Assembly: GCA_958450365.1 (NCBI GenBank) | Contig: CAUEEP010000735.1 | Coordinates: 1,059,501-1,123,500, forward strand | From: Mesorhabditis belari | Lineage: Eukaryota; Nematoda; Chromadorea; Rhabditida; Rhabditidae | Direction of reading: 5' to 3' | Length of the DNA: 64,000 nucleotides | Program-made: the position numbers and the translations under genes | Shown: one piece after another, positions 56,901 through 64,000 of the stretch | Numbering within the stretch: position 1 is the stretch's first letter | How the letters are laid out: every line of letters starts with the position of its first letter | The notes under the pieces: generated by a model | The model's input: the letters and a program-made list of their open reading frames with translations, nothing else | Databases searched by the model: none | What the model was told of the DNA's origin: nothing

Positions 56901-58031
56901 GATTCTGCGTTGAATGATACTAAATACTTGATGGTTGGACGCTCCTAGACCCACTCATTCATAATCGGCTACGACATATATGCCGCAGCCGCTCGTGATT
57001 GAATCACCATCGGTCAAATGTTTCGTTAAAAAACTTTCAATCACCATCGACTAGCCGTTAGTGATTGAATCAGCGAAACTAGCGGCTGAAAATCACGAGC
57101 GGCTGCGACATATATAGTAGATAAGTCTAGTCTAACAAAAAAACTAGAAACTTTATACAAATAAGCAAATACAACTGAGCAGGAAACTGCCAGTAAGGCC
57201 ATAAGCCTGAGAAGACTAATAGTAATAGTAACTGCCCGACTAATAGTAAGGCTTATGGCCTTACTATTAGTCGGGCAGTGGCTCTTGTGACAGACCATTC
57301 CATTTCCTTGGAACTAGGAATTGACTATCGAGATCTCGAGGCTTATCAGCACTAACTAGGGAATTATTTCAACTTACCACCGATTTTTGAAACCGCACCT
57401 AACTCCAAAATGCCCCCGTAGGATTCTAAGAAACACGTATTTTTTTATTTTTGCCTCAAAGACTCTGGTTTTCGAGAAAAAAAGGGTCCAAAGTTTCAGC
57501 AATTTTTCCCAACCACACCTATAAGAAGAGAAAGGAGCCTTCGGCATGGCGCTCTCTTATAGATGCTCTCTTAGCGAAAGCTAAGAGGGCAAAGCTAAGA
57601 GGGAAAGGTAGCGAAAGCAGGCCTGGAGGATACTGGGCTAGACTACGAGACCTAGACCATCTTTGCTCGCGGGTTCAATTCCGGTTGCCACCAATTTTTT
57701 CTCTTTTTTCTCACAAGTATAAAAATGTTTCTTGTGACTATTAAGTATGTGAGTATGTGTGTTTTTAAAGTATAAAAAGTATGCTTTAAAATTTCCAAGG
57801 CCAGACCAGTCCGAGTAAAGGCCAAGACCTGACTAGCTTCCGGCCTCTGGTCCAACTCTGAGCTTAGTAAATTGTAACCGAATCATCGAAATCAAGTAAT
57901 TAAAGTAATTATGACATAATCAGAAGTATTTTTCAACAAAAATCTACCATTTCAAGCTTTAAACTCACCATTAGATAAACGAAATATTGCTCAAAGAGTG
58001 CCGGATGAACAAGAACTCCATGGTCGGTCAT
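52251..58031 (-). CDS. Sre-family 7TM chemoreceptor A
   Basis: Nine exons, 924 nt, 307 residues, all in phase: 57969-58031, 56054-56128, 55760-55910, 54750-54877, 54605-54706, 54467-54513, 52521-52689, 52400-52477 and 52251-52361. Marks: start MTDHGVLVHPALFEQY, TM segments ILELCTFSSLMLSYALF and LLFQPIFLIIATFIRQ, the Sre signature MTSSYAIERYIAMRNLENYE, LPGWLAYGISYVVQIV, KASRLLLRLAPYKSI, a FLEPMMKLKLKAMF junction after TM7, and the C-tail NVFGEQLIYNNFEESDIYF. Sre proteins are G protein-coupled chemoreceptors of sensory cilia (known). Intron 6 (52690-54466) holds a SINE head and an A/G-rich tract, and intron 1 (56129-57968) a palindrome. The paralogue at 60435-63752 has the same intron positions and phases. 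Confidence 0.9.
53100..53190 (-). repeat. tRNA-Ser-like SINE head
   Basis: The minus strand reads GCAGCCGTGGCCGAGTGGTA (A-box) and GCGAGTTCGATCCCCAC (B-box). The 5' part looks like a type II Ser/Leu tRNA, but the 3' acceptor strand does not pair, so it is a tRNA-derived repeat, not a functional tRNA. Confidence 0.6.
53179..53942. repeat. 37-bp repeat running into a 690-base A/G/C low-complexity tract
   Basis: ACCGAATTGAGACTGCAAGG with CGGCCCCTAAGACCCAAATG is followed by a second, decaying copy, and then only A runs with G and C runs to 53942. On the minus strand all frames read Phe, Leu, Pro and Gly. No normal intronic sequence occurs within. It lies in the sixth intron of receptor A. Confidence 0.9.
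56478..57118. repeat. Palindromic element in a receptor intron
   Basis: TATATATGTCGCAGCCGAT at the left and GCGGCTGCGACATATATA at the right. Inside is a second palindrome (CCACTCATTCATAATCGGCT with its complement; TCCAATCATCAAGTATTTAG with its complement). Preceded by CAAACAGACGGACGGACAGA, a motif also near the SINE at 33075. Confidence 0.85.
57231..57279. repeat. Perfect 22-bp hairpin
   Basis: ACTGCCCGACTAATAGTAAG plus GC, loop TTATG, then the exact complement. No mismatch in 22 pairs. In the first intron of receptor A. Confidence 0.95.
57600..57705 (+). repeat. tRNA-like B-box repeat
   Basis: TCGCGGGTTCAATTCCGGTT followed by GCCACCA; the upstream half (GGCTAGACTACGAGACCTAG) does not form a D-arm. 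Decayed tRNA-derived repeat. Confidence 0.4.
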
Positions 58032-58776
58032 TCAAATGGGGGAAATGAATGAAATTTCCCTTCGGCGCTGTATTTTTCTCATTAATAACGCAAAAAACGA
58101 AAAAATGTATCAAATAATTAGTACATACATTGCAAGAAAAGAAAAGAAATTGAGGGAATTGAAGAGATTGAATGTTTTTAGAATGTAAAGACGAATTTGA
58201 GGCTGATTTGAAGATTTGAGTCACGTAAATCCGCTGGATTAAGCGGAAAATATTGAATTTTTCGAAGATAATAGAATTATTTTGAGCAAACGAGCGAGTA
58301 TTCATGAAATTAAGCCGAATTGTGCAGAATTGGGTAAACTCATTCACTCAGACTTTATGCTTACAAAAACAACGATGAAAGAGGCGTTTCAAGAGATCAG
58401 ACTGTGCTTTTTTAGCTGATCTAGCTGATCAAACTTTTATAAACTGTGTGCTGATGGATAAAATACTTTCTAAAAAATGTTTTTAAGAAAAAAAACCGTA
58501 CTTCTAATCTAATTTTATGGAAAATGAGAGCTTCACTTTATTGCTACAGTAATTCAGTGTAAAAGAGGTAAAATTGATGTAAAAGATGTTAAAAGCTACC
58601 GTACTTTGCCGGTTTTTATCAAGAAAACGAAATGCTATAGTTTTCCAAACCATTTTCTTTTAAAGGATCGAGGTAAAGGATGTTAAAAGTTACAGTATCC
58701 TTCTACAGGAACTGGCGAAAGTTCTGTCCTGTATAATCTAAGGTCTAGACTATCGTTGCATCGTTGTCAAAATGAT
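58032..58776. other. Upstream region of receptor A
   Basis: AT-rich. One minus frame of 118 codons (57991-58347) crosses the start codon in another frame and is probably non-coding. This is the likely promoter region. Confidence 0.35.
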
Positions 58777-58959
58777 CTAGCTGTTATTCGAATGTCTATT
58801 TTTAAATAAGAACTCATACCAAGACGTACCGTATAAGTATAAGCAACAAATCGTATAAGCAGAAACAAACGGAAGCCAATCCGGCAGAATGCGCCAGTAG
58901 AAAATTGTCGCCTCAAACACGACACTAGGATAAACAATTTTTTGAATACTCCTAATCAT
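58777..58959 (-). pseudogene. Remnant exon of a third Sre-like receptor
   Basis: The minus frame reads SIQKIVYPSVVFEATIFYWR, ILPDWLPFVSAYTICCLY and LYG before a GTACGT donor-like site. It aligns by position and hydrophobic pattern with the TM5 exons of the two Sre genes (FDLIVFYTSLLPGWLAYGIS and FEVIEAMLFFQKWAVSWVIF). No other exon of this copy was found between 58960 and 60430. Confidence 0.4.
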
Positions 58960-59749
58960 CTAAGTTCTAAGTCTGACAGATTTTCTTATATTAGTAATAC
59001 TAATAACTGGTGCAGAGCTCACGCAAATTGTGATAACTCAAAATTTAAAGAAGTTATTTAAAAAAGGTAATAAGATTTCAATTCTGTGAAAAATTGGGTA
59101 TCTTTTGAGTATAAACACTTATAAAAGAATGTAAATCAGAGATTCAAATAGTGGATTTAAAAAGAACAGAACTTTCTGTAGTTGCTTCGACAAAAAAGAG
59201 AATCGGAGTATTGTAGCTTTTCTACAAGGCTTGTCTTTAGAATCCCCACAGAATTCTGCGAAAAGATAGTAAAAGCTATCGTACTCTGCTGTCGTTTTCA
59301 CGTAAAATGAGAGGATTACTGTGGTTTTTCGTTAACGCACTCTTTAGAAAACATTTGAATCAAGGAAAGCTGTCTCTTTACATTGCAACAGTAAAACAAC
59401 AATGACTATAAGTTTCGAAGAGTTTGAAAGAGTCAAATAAGTAAAATTATCAAAATGAGGGATTCTCAAAGGTCAAGTCAAAGAAAAAGTTAATTCAGAG
59501 CTTTGATGCCTTTTTTTGAAAAGAATAAGGCAATGATCAAGGGACCAAAAACTATCAGAAATGTTTTTACATTGTGCTCCGATTTTTCGTTATTTTATCT
59601 CAAATCTTGTTTCTTTTTAAGTATTTTTACGTAATTTTGGATTGTTTAGCAGTTTTTTTTAATTTAGCTGGATTATTGATCATTAAAGTATAGCTGGATC
59701 ATCCAGAGTCTCATCATTTGATCATCATTTGAAAAGCTGCGTTTGCACA

Positions 59750-60066
59750 TACACTGGTGGTCATATGTATTAGTAAATTTAATAGTCTATTGGCCCTTCT
59801 TTGGATTTTCGGGCTGGTTTGCGATTAATGGTGTTTCTTTGATTAAAGCACCTCCCTTTTCACCAGATTTGAACGTTATCGAGAATCGATTGTGAAAGCG
59901 AAATTGAATGAGAAACACTTTTCGTCCAAAGTCGAGCTTTGACTCTGTCTACGTCTTGTATGGAATCAAATTGGATCATCAGTTTTGCACAATTTGGTCG
60001 ACTCGATGCCCAGACGGATAGAAAAAGCCATTCAAGCTAAAGGAGGGCCAATAGACTATTAATGAT
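59750..60066 (+). mobile_element. Tc1-like transposase 3' fragment
   Basis: The + strand reads FSPDLNVIENRL, a stop, then in shifted frames NEKHFSSKVEL, LHNLVDSMPRRIEKAIQAK and GGPIDY. This is the last third of a Tc1-type transposase (PDLNpIEnlW, SMP.Ri). Both flanks carry TTAATAGTCTATTGGCCCT and its complement (59786 and 60046), i.e. terminal repeats close in. Confidence 0.75.
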
Positions 60067-60434
60067 CAATGTTTCTGCAATTCTGTTTGTTCACTTTCAT
60101 TCATTTTGACTCGACGCTTTTGATCTTTTTTGACTATTCAATACACAGTTTTATTCCACACCAAATAACCTTAAATGAAAGTGAATCAGGCAAAAGAGTA
60201 TCACAGTTTTACTCACTGTTTGGAAAACGAGCAATACTTGTAAGGATCGTGCACTAATCCTAGGCTATTTGTCAGTCTTTCAAATGTTTCTTTGAATAGA
60301 AAATCATGTGAATTTTCTGATTTTGTTTGACGGAACTGTATTTGGAACAAAAAACCGATCATTTGGAACAAGAAACCAATTATTTGGAACCGTTTTCGTG
60401 AGCAAATTCTCATTTCTATTCATTCTATCCCTTC

Positions 60435-63400
60435 TCATTTCCACATCGTCGTAAACTGTCGAAAATAAACATCGCCTTGTTCATAATTCTCATATTTCAA
60501 CTTTTTACCAAAAGCATTATTGAGGCTTTGCTCTGTTTTAATCTAAAAATAACTGAAGTAAGCAAAAAAGGCTTTCAATACCTTATTATTAGACATTGTT
60601 AACTCCAGAAATTTACTCCTCAAAGCTGGTTCGTAAAATATTGTTAACCACATTTGACCTTGGATCTAAAGCTTTGTTTTTTGTTTATCAACTTTAGAAT
60701 AACTACCTGAAAATGAGCTAAATAATAGAAAATAAAGATGAAAAATGTTTGTGTATAGAGGGAATAACCAGCCACGTATTCGTAATTGGCAATCACAAAG
60801 ATAGAGGTAATACTTTTGTATGGAGCAAGGAATAGCATGACACGAGAAGCTTTGTAGTTTGACAGAGTACTGTACCTGAAATGTTTCCATTGAAAAGTTG
60901 AATATAAATGAATAATTGAATATTCTCAAGATAAAAACAATCAACTTTCGTTTCGTGGTCTTTTAAATGTTTTAGATCTATCCAAATCCAATTAGATCTA
61001 TCCAAATACCTGTCCTCCACTGTGCAATATCTCTTTTGATAAACTGCAAAATATTTCTGCTTGCAAACGAAATACAATTTGATGAAAAACTAAATATGTC
61101 CAATGAAATCTTGAGCAAATATTGGGTTGGTGAATTGAAAACTGCGGGCTATTGTCATATGTGACAGTTTTAGCACTTTCTTCAAAAGAAACCCATTTTG
61201 GTGTCAATAGAAAAGTTGTAGAGAATCAAAAATTAGGCTTAAAGCCAAATTTTCAAAAAGATACACTTAGTAGTTTCGCTTAAAATGCAAGTTTTGTGAA
61301 AATTCGTAAATTTGGCATTTCTTGAAAACCAGTTTTTGAATCGTTCTGAAAATTTGGATATAAGCTTTATTTTTGATTCTCTACAACTTTTCTATTGACA
61401 CCAAAATGGGTTTCTTTTAAAGAAAGTGCTCAAACTGGGACATCTCCAGTCCTTCATTTTTGAGTCTCACACTTGTCTCACACACAAACCAAAATCAGAT
61501 TGTCTATTGTCATATGCCACAGTTTGAGCACTTTGGGATATGAAGGGAGTGGTGTACTGGGAGTTGCTGGATAGCAAGACGACCTTTAATACAATGGAAT
61601 ACAATGAACAGTTGGAAAAGGTGAATGAATCCCTAAAGAAGAATAGGCCCTTCAAGTCAAAGATCGTTCTCCTCCACGACAACGCGCGCCCTCATGTTGC
61701 AAAACTGACTCGCTCTAAAATAAACAGCCTTGTTTGGGAACTTTTGGCACATCCCCCATACAGTCCGGACCTCGCCCCTTCTGATTACTATTTATTCCGG
61801 ACCATGAGTAAATGAGCTTGCGGGAGAACATTTCGATTCCGAAGAAGCAGTCAAAAATTGGCTCGAAATGTTTTTCGATTCAAAACCAAAATCCTACTAC
61901 GAAAGAGGAATCCGCAAATTGTCTCTAAAATGAGCAGAAGTCGTCAATAATAATGGAAATTATTTGGAATGAATTCATGGTTTTATGTGCAATAAATTTT
62001 AGTTCAAAGTCCCGCAGTTTTCAATTCACCAACCCAATATCTTACCACAATGGCGATAAAGTGAATGAAATATGAAGTGATGAAGATAACCCATGAAACA
62101 GCCCATTTTTGAAAAAAGAGCATCGCTTCGATCACTTCGAATAGAGCCTGGAAAAATTGGTAGTTGAAGATTTAAAGTTAAACTTTACCAAAGAAAACAA
62201 AATCCTCCAGCCTAGTCGATTTGTCGGGAATTTTTGTTCATAACTTTCGAGATTTCTCATTGCAATGAACCTTTCGAGAGCATAGCCCATCGTCATGTGA
62301 AGGGAACAGCCAACAACTGAAAAATGAGCCAACTGCCAACAACAACAGCCAACAACTGACAAATTGAACTCAAAGATTGAACTTTTCTGAATCAAATCAA
62401 CCAGATCAGAGCCAGGACGGATCTCGATTAAAGCAAATCGGTTTCTCGATAATTTATCAGGTTTTAAAGGATGAAATCAGCTTTTAGATTAGTTTCAACC
62501 TTGAATACAGTGATGCACAAAAAAATGCCACATTTACAAAATTTTACGACTAATTTTGACTAAATAAACTTTTTCCAAATTCTATGTCGAGTTAGGCGAC
62601 GGCTCAATCTCATCCAATTGATATCTTTGTTGAATTGTTGCTTGATGGACGCCATCGGAGGCATTGAGAATCGCCTTTTTCTGCACCAACACAAGTGCCT
62701 TGTCTTCTCTTGAGGTTGTGACTGGTGGAGATCTACTTCCTGGTGCCCTGTGCACATTTCCTGTCGTCTTTTTCTTTGATATAATGCGCAAAACGTTTCC
62801 CCCCATCACATTTGAACAATTCGTTCAAAATCCAAAAGGGAAGCCCCTTAGAGCCAACCGGTAAGCTTTGGATTAAAGGGGTTTGATAAAGCTAGTCATC
62901 CGAATGCAATTTAAAGCGAAAAGGAAGACTTCTATAACAGAAGTTTATGCCAGATGGCGAGCGATTACCCGGAAGAACACTTCAGAGATTTTTCTTTTGC
63001 ATTGAAGCTGTAGAAAAAGAAGATATTGAGCTGTAAATTTGTATTCAAGGGTTTTCGAGGACGGGGAATCGACTGGAGTTATTCATTTTGTTGATTCTAC
63101 TAACTTGGATGTCATTTTAGAGAAACTTTCAAGCCTACTTTAAATTCTACTGATTGAAATTAAGTCCTCACACGATTCAGCAGCAAACGAAAACAATTGA
63201 AAAGTGCTGGCATCAAGGAATCCGATGAGGTCCAAAGTGTGTCGAAGCAATCGAATAAATGTGGCAATGGTGACCAAAATTGGTTGCACGAGGAGGATCA
63301 GGTTCAAATTTGGATGGAAAACCTGAACTTTGAGGTCAAAGCCAATCTCGGTTAATATATTTTTGAAATTTACCCGTTTCCTCGTAAGCAAATGCCAATA

Positions 63401-63752
63401 GATCGATAGAGTTAACAACAAGAAAAAAAATAAGATCACTTCTAATAGCTGAAAGTTCAGTTATCGTAGAAAACTCGTTTACTGATTGTACTTTGTGCTC
63501 AACAAATGAAAACACAAACTTACTGGTGCACTTAATCCCAGTAAGACTCTAAAGAGAGCCTAAAGATCGTAAAGATCGTAAAGTTCGTAAAGATCGTAAA
63601 GATTTAGAGTCTAAAGACTCTAATCAAGTGCAATTCCATTTTCAAGCTACAGTCCAATCAAAAACCAAATCTCAAATTAAACTTACCATTAGATAAATAA
63701 AATAATCTTCAAAAAACGATGGATGAATCAAGGCACCATGTTGGCTCATCAT
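60435..63752 (-). CDS. Sre-family 7TM chemoreceptor B
   Basis: Nine exons, 930 nt, 309 residues, all in phase: 63687-63752, 63374-63448, 63172-63322, 62189-62316, 62046-62147, 61010-61056, 60707-60875, 60582-60665 and 60435-60542. Marks: start MMSQHGALIHPSFFEDYF, LLEVILFFFLLLTLSIYWH, LNLILLVQPILVTIATFI, signature MTMGYALERFIAMRNLESYE, FLAPYKSITSIFVIANYEY, QMWLTIFYEPALRSKFLEL, and C-tail NNAFGKKLKYENYEQGDVYF. Exon sizes 75, 151, 128, 102, 47 and 169 equal those of receptor A, so a tandem duplication is clear. Introns hold a mariner (61117-62040) and a Tc1-like fragment (62510-62870). Expression in chemosensory neurons is inferred from the family. Confidence 0.92.
61117..62040 (+). mobile_element. 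Mariner transposon, 5'-deleted, in a receptor intron
   Basis: The ends are TTGGGTTGGTGAATTGAAAA (61123) and TTTTCAATTCACCAACCCAA (62038), near-perfect. The + strand transposase starts mid-protein near 61540: GVVYWELLDSKTTFNTMEYN, IVLLHDNARPHVAKLTR, HPPYSPDLAPSDYYLFRTM, then after a frameshift LAGEHFDSEEAVKNWLEMFF, DSKPKSYYERGIRKLSLK. Two catalytic Asp blocks (HDN and SPDLAPSDY) are intact; the N-terminal HTH and first Asp are missing, replaced by an inverted-repeat region with CATTTTGGTGTCAATAGAAA copies. Hence non-autonomous. It lies 3 bases inside the donor of receptor B's intron. Confidence 0.9.
62510..62872 (-). mobile_element. Tc1-like transposase N-terminal fragment
   Basis: The minus strand reads KKTTGNVHRAPGSRSPPVTT, SREDKALVLVQKKAILNAS, which is the GRPR/TpReDraLvrl linker of Tc1-like transposases. 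A CAGTGATGCACAAAAAAATG end at 62510 looks like its terminal repeat. Catalytic domain absent. Confidence 0.65.
62920..63115. repeat. Dispersed repeat, copy 2
   Basis: Diverged copy of the 40360-40690 repeat (TTTATGCCAGATGGCGAGCG, AAAAAGAAGATATTGAGCTG, GACGGGGAATCGACTGGAG). In a receptor B intron. Confidence 0.7.
63553..63602. repeat. Short AAAGATCGT repeat
   Basis: Five copies of AAAGATCGTA with one TTCGTA variant in the first intron of receptor B. Confidence 0.9.
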
Positions 63753-64000
63753 TTAAGCTAAAAAATCATTTGATTCAATAATTCAAATCAAAAATTGATA
63801 TTAAATTCAAATTTACCAAAGATGATTTAGCTTTTGAATGTTTTAAAGCACTTTGAATCTAGTAAAAGACTTTTAAAAATCAAATGAAAGTTTAGAAAAG
63901 CAATCTAGCAAGATCAAGTACAAAATCTGGTGAAGCTAATTCTGACAAAATACAGAAGACAGGTGAAAGGGGGTAATTTTCAATCAGCAAATGCTAAGCA

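Noticed and set aside
57991..58347. 118-codon minus frame over the start of receptor A
   Set aside because: It overlaps the verified first exon in another frame and has no motif or splice support.

Overview
The window is AT-rich nuclear DNA of a free-living rhabditid nematode, probably Caenorhabditis or a close relative. I infer this from the gene families: Sre and Srh chemoreceptors, a supplementary nuclear receptor with the CRACAAFFRR P-box, C-type lectins, a C6-domain mucin and RS-rich sperm-type basic proteins. The gene architecture agrees: many exons, short introns, GT(A/G)AGT donors and TTTCAG acceptors. There are no bacterial features and no operons of the prokaryotic kind.

Layout. 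1-250: 3' end of a + strand gene. 465-974 (-): small RS/K-rich, protamine-like protein. 1650-4428 (-): Srh-type chemoreceptor with a MITE module inserted in an exon. 4950-7985: low-complexity tract, a foldback element and a dead Tc1-like element that ends 11 bp beyond the stop codon of a tail-anchored coiled-coil protein (7996-8912, -). 9358-11692: a Tc1-like element interrupted by a second Tc1-like element. 11968-12727: foldback element. 12804-20012: three divergent kinase-like genes, two on - and one on +. Two of the three lack the HRD or DFG aspartate, a mariner sits in an intron of the second, and a small Cys-rich + strand gene lies between the first two. 20958-22540 (-): degraded KRBA2/Ginger-like integrase. 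23187-26158 (+): C6 domain, long poly-Thr stalk and two TSP1-like units. 26859-27683 (-): short secreted Cys-rich peptide. 28340-30110: nested MITEs and mariner debris. 30640-36660: large inverted duplication enclosing a second TSP1-like gene (33318-34786, -), with a LINE and a SINE in its left arm. 36717-39502 (+): two-domain C-type lectin with SINEs in an intron. 39580-46059 (-): complete 14-exon nuclear hormone receptor whose introns are full of minisatellites and palindromes. 46060-52200: repeats (MITE, minisatellites, SINEs) and few credible exons. 52251-58031 and 60435-63752 (both -): two complete Sre receptors with matching intron positions, each invaded by repeats, with an exon remnant of a third receptor between them.

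The genes point to environmental sensing (chemoreceptors, nuclear receptor), secreted or surface defence (lectin, C6/TSP mucins, Cys-rich peptides) and fast-evolving accessory kinases. This is typical of a chromosome-arm accessory region. I checked the exon chains by codon phase. For the nuclear receptor, both Sre genes, the tail-anchored gene and the second kinase every junction is in phase and the total is divisible by three. All exon edges were read by eye and may be off by a base.
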